From contig JAFVCA010000028.1 of NCBI GenBank assembly GCA_017479705.1, forward strand, positions 1 to 59,360: a stretch of 59,360 nucleotides of DNA, read 5' to 3'. The notes under the pieces are model-generated. The model was not told where the DNA came from and ran no database searches. It saw nothing but the letters and a program-made list of their open reading frames with translations. Both the position numbers and the translations under genes were made by a program. Below, one piece after another: positions 16,185 to 24,682 of this stretch. Origin of the DNA: Bacteroidales bacterium (GTDB lineage Bacteria > Bacteroidota > Bacteroidia > Bacteroidales > P3). Within the stretch, counting starts at the first letter, position 1. Each line of letters begins with the position of its first letter.

Positions 16185-16808
16185 TCAGTATGCATGTTTT
16201 AACTCTTCTCGAACATGGTCGAAAAGATTATTAAGCCAATTTGCAACTTGAGATTCATCTGTGAAATCATTTACCATATTATCTCTGTTTCCGCTATGCC
16301 AATTCCCTGACATTGCAAAATGCATTTTAGGAAGATTCACTTTACGTTCCTCGTTTTCAAGCTCTGCAAAAGGACTGTCTTCATCAACACCAGCCTCCTC
16401 TTTCAAGGATTCAAAACCATCTTCTATAGTAGAAGTAATATGCCAATGAGGTTGTGGGTGGCTTTTCTGATTGTAATTATCCCACTCTGCTCGGAACAAC
16501 TGATTCAGTATTCCATCATTTTCTTGAAAAAACGACACACTTATAAATGGTATCTCTGAGATGCCGTCATTATCTATTTTAATCTGAATATTAACATAGT
16601 ACCAAAAGATATCAAACCAATGCGTCGCCTTTACATAACTTTGTATAGTGTCTGGACGATTTAGAGCCTCACGTGTACCTTGGCTAGTTATAACATCTCC
16701 AACCCGGTCAAAACAAGCGAAATCAATGGTGTCTAGTTGCTTTGCCACGAGATAATTAAGCACATATTGCAATCTCTCTGATAGCCGTTTATTATTTTTC
16801 TTCGCCAT
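16185..16808 (-). CDS. His-rich partner protein of the DNA methyltransferase, unknown function
   Basis: The start is set at MAKKNNKRLSERLQ, giving 207 residues and a 17-bp overlap with the upstream methyltransferase; an ATG 33 bp earlier would lengthen the overlap. No signal peptide or membrane helix is seen. The most striking part is HPQPHWH (His117, His121, His123) followed about 40 residues later by MHFAMSGNWH (His163, His171), a spacing that could bind a metal or form a catalytic site. Acidic stretches (EEAGVDEDSPFAELENEE) lie between. I do not recognise the family. Its overlap with the methyltransferase argues that the two proteins work together, perhaps as a modification/defence pair. 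Confidence 0.7.
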   Translation of the reverse strand: MAKKNNKRLSERLQYVLNYLVAKQLDTIDFACFDRVGDVITSQGTREALNRPDTIQSYVKATHWFDIFWYYVNIQIKIDNDGISEIPFISVSFFQENDGILNQLFRAEWDNYNQKSHPQPHWHITSTIEDGFESLKEEAGVDEDSPFAELENEERKVNLPKMHFAMSGNWHSGNRDNMVNDFTDESQVANWLNNLFDHVREELKHAY

Positions 16809-19134
16809 AACCCGGATAGAAATTGTCCACCAAATGACCAAATTTTTCTTTTGTTATCGGTATACCTTTCGAGTACATTTCCGCCAATTCTACAAGCTTT
16901 TGATAAGCGCATGTTGTTCGGATGCCAGAGTTTTCAGTTACATCAATAATGGGAATATCTTTAATATTTCTATTTCCTAGATCATATCCTTTCATCAATG
17001 TTCGTGCAAAAATGGATAGGAGATGTTCAAAAGTTGAACTACTAAAATATGCCAAATAGAAGTAGTAGTCAGATTTAACAACATTCTCCGATTTGAATAT
17101 AAAGGCATTTCCATCTTTAATGACAAACTCTGACGAGGCAATGGCAAAAGAAGAAGAATCCCCAAAACGTTTGGAACACAAACGCATAGCGGGTTCATAT
17201 TGCCATGTGCGCGATCTTGTTGGCTCCCACCAATTCTTTATACCACTTCTATTTAACAGTTCGGTTTTGTGTGGTGCTAACCAACAATATGTCCATTCAT
17301 ATTGGCGTAGCTGGTCTTCATTTTCAATGATAAGTCCTCTCTTATTGTAAGGATACCAAATATAGTTACCTCTTTTAATCTGACCATCTTCAATTGTAAA
17401 AGATGATGCTATATTGCGAAATAACTTTCTCTCCTTCTTTGGAATATCCTCGTATTGAATATCACTGACTTCAAAGATATCACGAATACCTGTTATAATT
17501 CCTTGTTTTACATCAAATACTTCGGAAAGATGTTTCAAGTCACCAGTTCCAACTCGTATTTTCAATTGTTGAACTAATCTGTCGTCTTTCATTGGAATTG
17601 TGTTCCATGTTTCACCAACGACAGGGAAACGTGATGGAGTATATATATTATAATCAGCTTTGATGCGGCTTGTCAAATTATCATACTGCATCTTTCTAAG
17701 GCCACGAATCGCATTAAAAGGAGCCCCCTCTTGATTCTTACACCACACCGTTAATGGTATGCTGAATGTGGGGTCCCGACGTTTTGCTATCACAATACTT
17801 GCATCAGTCAAAGCATCACTAAATGCAAAATTTCCCAATTTGGCAATAATATCCAAATCAAACATTGATCTTATTGACTCACGTAACGATTGATATTGTT
17901 CCAACAATAAGAGAGAAGAAGGCAATACTGCGCCAAGTACACCATTAACATTCAGAGACTTTATCGCCTTATATAAAAATGCAGCAGCCATATTGGGCCG
18001 TTTCTTCATATTAAGTTCCTTTAAAGTTTCCCTAACAGCATCCTTGGTTATGGAATCTTTAATTAATTCCATTGCTATATATGGGGGATTCATCAAAAGC
18101 AAATCACATTTGGGCCAATCTGTTACAACAGAGTCACGAACATCCACTTGATAAGTCATGTGTTGCTCATCCCATTGCCTTCTCTGTTCATAAGACAGCA
18201 AAAATTTTGTCGTACTTACTGCCATATCAGAATTGTCATAAGCAAAGACCTCAATTTTCCCAAGAAAATTCTGCTCTTTCAGTTGCTTAAGCGCCTCTTG
18301 TAAAAAAGCGCCAGATCCACAAGCCGGATCAAAAATTCTAATTACCTCCTGTTCCTTATTAATTTGTTTTAAACTGTTTTCTACGATACTCCTAACCAGA
18401 TACCTTGGTGTATAGTGAAGGCTTGAATAATTGCTGGTGTCTGACAATGTCAATTCTGCGGAAATACCGCCAAACAAATCCCATTGTGGATTGAATGACA
18501 GTGCTGTCCTATGTGCCATCTCGAATAGTCTTCCAGAACCATGTCTAAGAATGAAGTCCAGATTTGGTTTGATTTGTAGTGCACCTTTACGTATGGAATC
18601 TACCAATCTATCAAAACCATTGGGTAAAACAATATCTATGACGTTCCATCTTTTGCACACATCTGCATCTATATTATTTTCCTCAATAGAAACAAGTAAT
18701 TTAAATAAAAGATTCATTGCCACAATTGGCTGTTTCGTTTCCTGAGTCAGGTTTCGCAGTTGTGCAAAAAGGCCAAGAAGAAATGGAGTTACATCATCTG
18801 AAGAATTAATACTAGTTGAGTTAATGATTTTTAAAAATTGATGGAACTTTTGCTCTACAAGTGCGAGTTTCATTGTGTCGCATCGACGATTCTTCCAATT
18901 ATATACGCTAACATTCTCACCCTGCACACGAATATAGTTTTTTACGTCCGACGACCAAGCGTAGGAATTATAATCACTTTCTGTGCAATCTTCAATATCA
19001 AGGTCAAGACAGAACTCATAGTAGCCACCATCTAGCATAATATAACGCTCTCCCATATTGTGCGGAGCCAAATGCATGGGTAATAAGCCACTGTCAATAG
19101 CCCAATCTTTTTTTTCCAGCAATTTTGTTGGCAT
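16792..19134 (-). CDS. N6-adenine DNA methyltransferase (type I/IIG-like) without a visible nuclease domain
   Basis: The 780-residue protein has an N-terminal region of about 230 residues of unknown role, then an amino-methyltransferase core. Motif I is FDPACGSGAF (near 275), which binds S-adenosylmethionine, and motif IV is LLMNPPY (near 343), which marks adenine-N6 or cytosine-N4 methylation. The C-terminal 350 residues (GVLGAVLPSSLLL, then VFDVKQGIITG and WYPYNKRG) match the target-recognition part of Eco57I-like enzymes. I find no clear PD-ExK motif, so it is either a stand-alone methylase or relies on the overlapping downstream gene. It has its own promoter and differs in base composition (AT-rich) from its neighbours, suggesting transfer. 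Confidence 0.88.
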   Translation of the reverse strand: MPTKLLEKKDWAIDSGLLPMHLAPHNMGERYIMLDGGYYEFCLDLDIEDCTESDYNSYAWSSDVKNYIRVQGENVSVYNWKNRRCDTMKLALVEQKFHQFLKIINSTSINSSDDVTPFLLGLFAQLRNLTQETKQPIVAMNLLFKLLVSIEENNIDADVCKRWNVIDIVLPNGFDRLVDSIRKGALQIKPNLDFILRHGSGRLFEMAHRTALSFNPQWDLFGGISAELTLSDTSNYSSLHYTPRYLVRSIVENSLKQINKEQEVIRIFDPACGSGAFLQEALKQLKEQNFLGKIEVFAYDNSDMAVSTTKFLLSYEQRRQWDEQHMTYQVDVRDSVVTDWPKCDLLLMNPPYIAMELIKDSITKDAVRETLKELNMKKRPNMAAAFLYKAIKSLNVNGVLGAVLPSSLLLLEQYQSLRESIRSMFDLDIIAKLGNFAFSDALTDASIVIAKRRDPTFSIPLTVWCKNQEGAPFNAIRGLRKMQYDNLTSRIKADYNIYTPSRFPVVGETWNTIPMKDDRLVQQLKIRVGTGDLKHLSEVFDVKQGIITGIRDIFEVSDIQYEDIPKKERKLFRNIASSFTIEDGQIKRGNYIWYPYNKRGLIIENEDQLRQYEWTYCWLAPHKTELLNRSGIKNWWEPTRSRTWQYEPAMRLCSKRFGDSSSFAIASSEFVIKDGNAFIFKSENVVKSDYYFYLAYFSSSTFEHLLSIFARTLMKGYDLGNRNIKDIPIIDVTENSGIRTTCAYQKLVELAEMYSKGIPITKEKFGHLVDNFYPGYGEEK

Positions 19135-19480
19135 ATATCATCTTTTTTTTACCATTGATATTTCATTTTTTTAAAAGGAGATAACGCAATAAACTATTTA
19201 TTATTGTTCACTCATACAATTTACACACCTTTCTCATCATTCATTTCTATTTTTTCACGCTGCAAAGATACGAATCTTTTCTTATTCATCAAACAATCTT
19301 TAGTGGTCAGCCCTCCGTTCGATTCTCCCAATGCGGCGGGCTGCCTCCAAGATTTTGCGTATCTAACGTTGCAACAGCTCCTTGGATGGCAACTCAGTCA
19401 TCTTAATTCTTGTACGGTGTTATGAAAAGTCTCACCTCTCCAAGGTGATTTATAGAAGTTTTCTTAATATAAGCTGCCGC
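19135..19480. other. Gap before the methyltransferase operon, promoter only
   Basis: Apart from the promoter at 19263-19293 I see no gene. The stretch 19318-19380 is more GC-rich than its surroundings and has a T-loop-like TTCGATTCTCCC, but no cloverleaf can be drawn. Confidence 0.5.
19263..19293 (-). promoter_or_regulatory. Promoter of the methyltransferase operon
   Basis: On the minus strand TTTG (19290-19293), a 19-bp spacer and TATCTTTG (19263-19270) match the Bacteroidota housekeeping promoter exactly. The implied transcript starts about 120 bp before the methyltransferase ATG. Confidence 0.8.
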
Positions 19481-19774
19481 TCATAGTTCATAACGGCTTG
19501 CCAGCTCTTGTTTGTAGTCGAAGTCCTCTGGTGCAGTCGCTATGCCGCGGAGACGTTGCCAACGACCTTTCATTAACTCATACAAATATGCCGGGCTTTG
19601 TACGTATAATTCGTTCTCTTCATCTTGCAGGGCTTCCATCAGCGGGGATGTATAGACTTTCTCCATTGCCTGCTCGATGCCGCAACCGGTGTCCTCCATT
19701 ACATATTTCACCAGCTCGCTCAAGACATAATCTGTCAAGTACGTTGCTATCTGATGATGGTTAGGCTGGTTCAT
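19481..19774 (-). CDS. Small third gene of the DUF3791-DUF3990 operon
   Basis: The 97-residue product begins MNQPNHHQIATYLTDYVLSE and is mainly helical and acidic, with MEDTGCGIEQAMEKVYTSP and LYELMKGRWQRLRG. It has no signal or membrane segment. Its ATG overlaps the stop of the ADP-ribosyltransferase-like gene in an ATGA junction. Proteins of this outline tend to accompany DUF3990 genes, and one plausible role is antitoxin or cofactor. I cannot assign a function. Confidence 0.65.
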   Translation of the reverse strand: MNQPNHHQIATYLTDYVLSELVKYVMEDTGCGIEQAMEKVYTSPLMEALQDEENELYVQSPAYLYELMKGRWQRLRGIATAPEDFDYKQELASRYEL

Positions 19775-20259
19775 ACTGTTTCGGCATTAATCTTATGAAG
19801 GTAAACGAGGGCTTTCTCCGTCCCAAAATAATACTGCTGGTCAAGATATTTGTCTTGCAACAACTGGGCAGCTTGTTCTGGAGAATATATGCCTTCATGA
19901 TAATTGGTCAACTGCAGCACAACACCGTCGTTGGCTATGGGTCCTATTACAATATCGTATTTGTGTATAGGTGCGGAGTTTTTTCGGTCTCGGTTTGCGT
20001 CAACAAATAAGAACCATTCTACCGAAGCTTTCTCTGGAAATCGTTTAATCTTCAAATCAGAGCGAAATGCTAACTCATCTAGTTCATAGGTGATAAGTGT
20101 AGCTGTTCTACCGAAAAGCCTTGCACGTTTTTGTGCCATACGAACGGCAGTAACTCTGTCAGGGGTTGCATAGAAACCTTTGCCAAAATCTTTGTATCGT
20201 AATCCTTGGCTAAGGTCAATCGTTTCAATATCGATATTTGTGCCGTGATATAGTTTCAT
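19771..20259 (-). CDS. DUF3990-family protein, predicted ADP-ribosyltransferase-fold toxin
   Basis: The start is set at MKLYHGTNIDIETIDLSQGL (162 residues): its ATG overlaps the stop of the preceding gene (ATGA) and a GGAGG lies 9 bp before it; an upstream ATG inside that gene would add nine residues. The LYHGT beginning, the KDFGKGFYATPD segment and the later EKASVEWFLFVDANRD match the DUF3990 family, which has been related to the ADP-ribosyltransferase fold (His/Arg in beta strand 1, Tyr/Ser in the middle). In this fold the protein may modify a target using NAD. The tight three-gene arrangement resembles a toxin with neutralising partners. Toxicity is inferred. Confidence 0.8.
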   Translation of the reverse strand: MKLYHGTNIDIETIDLSQGLRYKDFGKGFYATPDRVTAVRMAQKRARLFGRTATLITYELDELAFRSDLKIKRFPEKASVEWFLFVDANRDRKNSAPIHKYDIVIGPIANDGVVLQLTNYHEGIYSPEQAAQLLQDKYLDQQYYFGTEKALVYLHKINAETV

Positions 20260-20471
20260 GCGAGCGTACCTCCATTCTTTTGACAATAAACAATCAGGTC
20301 GTCGACGGTCTCGTCCATCGACTGCAAGTGTTCCACATCGTAGAACTCTATCAAGAACGCCAACCCCTTATGCTCGTGCAGATAATTGAACGCCGCCTGT
20401 CGCGTCATCGCGAAGCGTTCTCCAAAAGCATGCACCGCAGCTGTAAGGAATGGTATCTCATACTTGCTCAT
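20256..20471 (-). CDS. DUF3791-family small protein (putative antitoxin), gene immediately upstream of DUF3990
   Basis: The 71-residue protein begins MSKYEIPFLTAAVHAFGERF and ends LIVYCQKNGGTLA. The pattern of an N-terminal helix, the QAAFNYLHEHKGLAFL block and a closing FYDVEHLQSMDETVDDL segment fits DUF3791, which is regularly encoded directly before DUF3990 genes. Its stop overlaps the DUF3990 ATG by four bases. A neutralising role is inferred from the arrangement only. Confidence 0.78.
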   Translation of the reverse strand: MSKYEIPFLTAAVHAFGERFAMTRQAAFNYLHEHKGLAFLIEFYDVEHLQSMDETVDDLIVYCQKNGGTLA

Positions 20472-20540
20472 AGTTGTTCTGTTTCGTTATACTCTCTCCA
20501 AATCTCTTCTGCCAGATACTTGTCACTGCGACAATGTAAA

Positions 20541-20783
20541 TCACTTTATCATGTTAACCGTATAGGAACTATCCAACACTCCTTTCTCTTTCATATACTC
20601 AGTCAAATCCTCCATGAGATAGCGGGAGCTAAAGGTATGTAGCACATCATAGGAGGGGACGATATACCCATATAGAATACCCGAACTTTTCAATCGTCGA
20701 TAGACCTCTTGTTGCGGCAGCTTAAGTGCTGCGGACAACTTGGCAATGCAGTATGTGACAAATTCCAGCGTTTTCCTATCCAT
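20541..20783 (-). CDS. Second DUF3791-like small protein
   Basis: The 80-residue product begins MDRKTLEFVTYCIAKLSAAL and contains QQEVYRRLKSSGIL and SYDVLHTFSSRYLMEDLTEY, the same layout as the neighbouring DUF3791 protein: helix, x-x-VYRxL-x-x-G, and a closing YDxLHTxS...DL. It lies first in the operon, 69 bp before its paralogue. Two diverged copies in one operon could mean a duplicated immunity gene or a second specificity for which the toxin has been lost. Confidence 0.72.
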   Translation of the reverse strand: MDRKTLEFVTYCIAKLSAALKLPQQEVYRRLKSSGILYGYIVPSYDVLHTFSSRYLMEDLTEYMKEKGVLDSSYTVNMIK

Positions 20784-21153
20784 GGTCTCTATTCTATTTC
20801 GTTGTAGCCATCAGTCATCGGCAGACACATTTAGAAACACGCCCTGCAAGGCCGCATCCCCTGACCCATTGTAATATGTTCTACCCCGTATCATGACTTT
20901 TTCTGTTATACAATTTCAATTTGCAAAAATACAACTTTTTTCCGACTTAAAGGGAAAAAACTTGCCTCCGAACAGAAATAAGAAACCATCTATTCTTTAT
21001 TTTGGCCGAAACCTCTTAACTTACGTGGCAGTTGTGCGTGTTTCTCAACTGATCTGTGGCATCATATATGAATGCTTGATTGTTTGATTGTCTGGTTGTT
21101 TGAGTATTTTGACCGTGCCAGTGACTCAAGCATTCACACATTCACACATTCTT
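20784..21153. other. Gap between the DUF3791 operon and the TonB-plug barrel gene
   Basis: The stretch holds the promoter box at 20924-20931 and, at 21066-21150, TGATTGTTTGATTG and CATTCACACATTCACACATTC runs related to the dispersed AT-rich repeat. No gene is supported. Confidence 0.5.
20924..20931 (-). promoter_or_regulatory. Promoter -7 box of the DUF3791-DUF3990 operon
   Basis: The minus strand reads TATTTTTG, fitting TAnnTTTG, 140 bp before the first ATG. No TTTG occurs at the expected distance upstream, so activity may be weak or regulated. Confidence 0.5.
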
Positions 21154-23484
21154 TTACGAGTCCCCCTCTCTAGCTAGGCGTTGGAGTTCCATCTTGCCGA
21201 AGCGGAGGGTGACGGAGAGGCTAATGAAGCGGCTGTCGGTGTGTGAAGTGCTGTAGTCGAGGAGGTAGGGGTTGGTGTTCCACGACTGGGAGCGGTTCCA
21301 GTTGAAGAGGTCGGTGACGTTGAGCACCACCGAAAGACGTTTCTCCCAGAAGTCAGCGCTGAGGCCCATATCAATGGTGTAGCCGCTCTGACGTTCGACG
21401 AAGAGGGCTTGTGTGGGCGACGAGTAGTTGCCCGAGATGTTCAGCCGCACCCGACCCGCGATGTTTGCCCAGCAGTTGAGACGGAAGCTGTAGGAGGTCA
21501 TGGCACTGCTGTAGTGTCCCGCCTTGGGGTGGTCTACCTCGTAGCCCGAGCGGTAGAGGTTGGCATAGAGGCGGATGTTGAGCCACGCCGCGGGGCGGTA
21601 GGTGAGGTTGCCTTCGACACCGGCCCGGTAGCTGCTGCCCACGTTGTAGGGGGTGCTGTAGGAGATGAGGCGTCCGAGATAGGGGTCTATTTCGCTGGCT
21701 GCCTCGCGGCAGTAGTTGATGTCGTTGGAGGAGAGGCGGGCGTAACTCTCTATGCCCACCGAGCCGTGGGAGGCGAAATAGCGGTTCCAGCTGATATCGA
21801 GGCTGTGGGTGTGACCAGCCTTGAGGTCGGGGTTGCCCACCTTGTAGGTGTCTTCGTCGTAGCGGCGGGCGGTGGAGAGGTTTTCGGCCGTAGGCATGGA
21901 GGTGGCGAGGGAGTAGGCGAAGCGGAAATAGTGCATGCTCTTGGTGCGATAGGTGAGGCGTAGGGAGGGCTTGAGATAGAAATAGGCGAAAGTGGTGTCG
22001 TCGGGGAAGAAGGCGTAGAGCGAATAACGGCATTGGTTCCAATATCCACGCAACCCCAGGGTCATGGTGAAGGCCTTCCACTTGTGCCGCCAACTGGCAG
22101 AGGCAGAGGTCTGCATAGTGCGGTTAGTCTTATCGAAACGGCGCAGTAGGTCGAGACTGTCGTATGTCATTGTGGTAGAGCTGAAGAAGCTGGGTGACGA
22201 ATAGTCGCTCGCCTGCGAGGGGACAAGCGAGAGCCCCAACGTCAGTTCGTCGTCGAGGGTGAGCGGGCGGTTGTAGTCGGCACTGAGGGTGAGGCTGTTG
22301 TTGGTCATGCCGCCGAGGTAGGTTTTGTCGAAGTCGGCCAGTTCCTGTGGCAGTATGCCTTCAAGCAGGGTGTAGTCGCGCCGTAGGGTGCGCTCACTGT
22401 GGCTATAACCACCATTTCCGTAGAGGGTTAGGGATAGGTTGTGCCCTTCGTTGTCGAACCTGTGTTTCCAATTCAGATTGGCCATACCAGTCAGTCTGAA
22501 GGACTTGCTCTCCTGGCTGTTTGAAAAAGTGTAGTGCAACATCTGTGGGAAGTAATACCATTGGTCGGTAGTGGAAAGCGTTTTATTAATGGCAGGGAAA
22601 GCCACTGCCAAGCCGAAAAGGGAGAGGTCGTTCAGGGAGTCGATTTGATAGCTGAGGCTGACGGCCATGGTGCCGATGTAACGATTGTTACTGTTTTCTG
22701 TGGCAGTGGTGGTAGAGGCCGTAGTGTCGAATCCTTCAGTGCCATCCTGACGGAATAGCGAGCTGGACTGCTCCGTCTTGTGGGTGGGTGTGCTGTTTAC
22801 GCCCAAGTAGAGGTTGGCATAGAACTTTTCGTTCTTGACGACATAGCTTGCCCACGGGCTGAGCGATGGGCGGTTGCTGCCGCCGAGGCCAAAAGAGAGG
22901 AAATGGCTGTTGCGAATCTTGGCACTGGTGACGATGTTGATGATGTGGCACCCTTCCTGGACCATGTATTTGGCGGAGGGGTTCTTGATGACCTCGATGC
23001 GGTCGATGGCGTCGGCGGGCAGCGACTCGAGATAGACTTTCAGCGTGTTGCCATCCATGTGGGTGGGGTAGCCGTTAATCCATACCTCTATGTTGGTGGA
23101 GCCGCGCATGGTGATGTTGCCTTCGATGTCCACCTCCACGCTGGGGGCATTCTGCAGGGCGTCGAGAGCAGTAAGACCTCGGACGGTCTCGTCTTCTGCC
23201 ACATTGTAGCTTACCACCTCGCCTTCCATGCTGTAGATGGGTCTTGGGGCGCGGACGGAGATGGCCTTGAGGGTTTTGACCCGCTGCTGGAGCAGAAGGC
23301 TGTCCTGCCGCAGCGAGTCTTGGTGTGACATCACATGGGTGCTGTCGGCCTTAGAGGTGTCAGTCTTGGGTGCCTGCTCGGCCACAGCGGCCCGAATGGC
23401 ATCCATCATTTCAGGGGGAATCTGCGCCATCCCCTTGGCGATAGGGCATAGTATGAGCCCTATGAGGAAAACAACTTTCTTCAT
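21154..23484 (-). CDS. Outer-membrane beta-barrel protein with TonB-plug domain
   Basis: The 776-residue protein has a signal peptide (MKKVVFLIGLILCPIAKGMA, cleaved before QIPPE), a short Ser/Asp-rich linker with helical content, and a plug domain at about 80-190 (GLTALDALQNAPSVEVDIEG, WINGYPTHM, RIEVIKNPSAKYM). A long C-terminal barrel follows, rich in alternating aromatic residues and ending in SLSVTLRFGKMELQRLAREG. This is the outer-membrane beta-barrel_3 type, TonB-receptor-like but without an N-terminal carboxypeptidase-regulatory domain or a clear TonB box, found in Bacteroidota. It closes the ECF sigma operon, so its expression is probably under that sigma factor. The ligand is unknown. 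Confidence 0.85.
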   Translation of the reverse strand: MKKVVFLIGLILCPIAKGMAQIPPEMMDAIRAAVAEQAPKTDTSKADSTHVMSHQDSLRQDSLLLQQRVKTLKAISVRAPRPIYSMEGEVVSYNVAEDETVRGLTALDALQNAPSVEVDIEGNITMRGSTNIEVWINGYPTHMDGNTLKVYLESLPADAIDRIEVIKNPSAKYMVQEGCHIINIVTSAKIRNSHFLSFGLGGSNRPSLSPWASYVVKNEKFYANLYLGVNSTPTHKTEQSSSLFRQDGTEGFDTTASTTTATENSNNRYIGTMAVSLSYQIDSLNDLSLFGLAVAFPAINKTLSTTDQWYYFPQMLHYTFSNSQESKSFRLTGMANLNWKHRFDNEGHNLSLTLYGNGGYSHSERTLRRDYTLLEGILPQELADFDKTYLGGMTNNSLTLSADYNRPLTLDDELTLGLSLVPSQASDYSSPSFFSSTTMTYDSLDLLRRFDKTNRTMQTSASASWRHKWKAFTMTLGLRGYWNQCRYSLYAFFPDDTTFAYFYLKPSLRLTYRTKSMHYFRFAYSLATSMPTAENLSTARRYDEDTYKVGNPDLKAGHTHSLDISWNRYFASHGSVGIESYARLSSNDINYCREAASEIDPYLGRLISYSTPYNVGSSYRAGVEGNLTYRPAAWLNIRLYANLYRSGYEVDHPKAGHYSSAMTSYSFRLNCWANIAGRVRLNISGNYSSPTQALFVERQSGYTIDMGLSADFWEKRLSVVLNVTDLFNWNRSQSWNTNPYLLDYSTSHTDSRFISLSVTLRFGKMELQRLAREGDS

Positions 23485-23486
23485 AA

Positions 23487-23603
23487 CGTGTTTTGAATGT
23501 GTGAATGTGTTAATGTGTTAATGCGTTAGTGCTTGAATACGCAAATTTCAATTTTCACTTTTCAATTTTCAATTTTCAATTTACAATTTTCAATTTTCAA
23601 TTA
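23487..23603. repeat. Dispersed AT-rich repeat (copy 3), inside the sigma operon
   Basis: GAATGTGTGAATGTGTTAATG runs are followed by TTAGTGCTTGAATACGCAAA and six tandem variants of TTTCAATTTTCA. The block fills the 116 bp between the exported-protein gene and the barrel gene and is nearly identical in its core to the copy at 4560-4700. Confidence 0.8.
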
Positions 23604-24269
23604 ATCAGATACCGCCCTCTTTACCGTGGTTTTCAGCACATACCTCATGGACTGCGCATACACCTCGTCGGTAGGGCAATGGAACACGAGCGCGGTCTTT
23701 GTGTCTTCAGAGAGATAGATGAGATACAGCCCCTTGTCGCCGGGGAGGGGGTCAGCGGCGCGACAGTAGATATGCAGCATCTTCACTTGCTTTGACGAGG
23801 CTGTCAGGCTGTCATTTTCAAGGCTCACCTCCAAATCCATATTCTTCATCTGGCCCAAGAAGGCTGTGGCTATAGACCCTTTGAGTGTGGAAACATGTCT
23901 GAACTCAGGGATACTGTCGAGCTCAGACATAAAATCGCGTATCCGCTTATTCCCAATGCGTGGCATGCTCTTCGTCTGAGGGCAATTAACGATGGTGTCG
24001 CCGGTCCTCTCTGACTTAGGCCCGCTATAAGGCAATGTCTTCAGGCTCTTCTTCAAATGGTGGAACGCGGAGGAATCACTTGCCTCCAGCATGGTGATGG
24101 TCACCTTCAGACCATTCCCTATAGGATAGTTCTCGATGCAGGAGGCATTGATGCCCGTGCGGCCCACATAGATTTTGTAGAGCGAGGTCTGCGCCACCGC
24201 ACGGCTGCCGCAAGCACCCGACATTAACAGCAAGGCTGCCCATAGAAGATATGTCTTGACGTGTTTCAT
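23601..24269 (-). CDS. Exported protein of unknown function in the ECF sigma operon
   Basis: The 222-residue product has a signal sequence (MKHVKTYLLWAALLLMSGAC, lipobox-like SGAC) and so is probably a lipoprotein. The mature part is soluble and mixed alpha/beta (YKIYVGRTGINASCIENYPI, then DSLTASSKQVKMLHIYC, then YLIYLSEDTKTALVFH). The layout vaguely resembles DUF4252-type lipoproteins that travel with anti-sigma genes, but I cannot confirm this. It ends in the AT-rich repeat and starts one base after the anti-sigma stop. Confidence 0.65.
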   Translation of the reverse strand: MKHVKTYLLWAALLLMSGACGSRAVAQTSLYKIYVGRTGINASCIENYPIGNGLKVTITMLEASDSSAFHHLKKSLKTLPYSGPKSERTGDTIVNCPQTKSMPRIGNKRIRDFMSELDSIPEFRHVSTLKGSIATAFLGQMKNMDLEVSLENDSLTASSKQVKMLHIYCRAADPLPGDKGLYLIYLSEDTKTALVFHCPTDEVYAQSMRYVLKTTVKRAVSD

Positions 24270-24270
24270 A

Positions 24271-24675
24271 TTACTGCAATGTTTCGATTATATGTTTCAT
24301 TCTGTCCAACACCTCGTCGGCGTTGCAATTGTTATCGCAATAGACCCTCACCCCATCAGACGTCTCTGAGTAGGCATAATCCGTGCGTGACGCCACAAGC
24401 TGGGGGGCTGCCGTGTGCCGTACTTCCTCCAACTGCTGCCACACGGACTGCGGGACATCGGCATGTGCCACTTCCGGCATCCGCGGCTCTTGCCGCAAAG
24501 GCAACAGCAACACACCTGCCATTATCACCGCCGCCACCGCCGCGGCATACCGCCACAGCGGACGTGAACCCCAGCCCAAAAGCGGCACCGGTCTCTCATC
24601 CGGAGTGCAGCCGCTTTCCAGTCGCCGTCGGCCTGTTTGGTGAATCTGCTCTATCAGTTGGTCAATATCTTTCAT
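24271..24675 (-). CDS. Putative membrane-bound anti-sigma factor
   Basis: The 134-residue protein has a short cytosolic part, one transmembrane segment at about residues 43-60 (YAAAVAAVIMAGVLLLPL) and a periplasmic C-terminal part with CDNNCNADEVLDRMKH. It is encoded 7 bp after the sigma gene, the usual partner arrangement. It lacks the FecR-type signature, so it is not a SusC/D-style anti-sigma. The role is inferred from position and topology. Confidence 0.7.
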   Translation of the reverse strand: MKDIDQLIEQIHQTGRRRLESGCTPDERPVPLLGWGSRPLWRYAAAVAAVIMAGVLLLPLRQEPRMPEVAHADVPQSVWQQLEEVRHTAAPQLVASRTDYAYSETSDGVRVYCDNNCNADEVLDRMKHIIETLQ

Positions 24676-24682
24676 GATTGCA

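Noticed and set aside
19318-19400. tRNA-like T-loop sequence
   Set aside because: No acceptor stem, D arm or anticodon arm can be formed.
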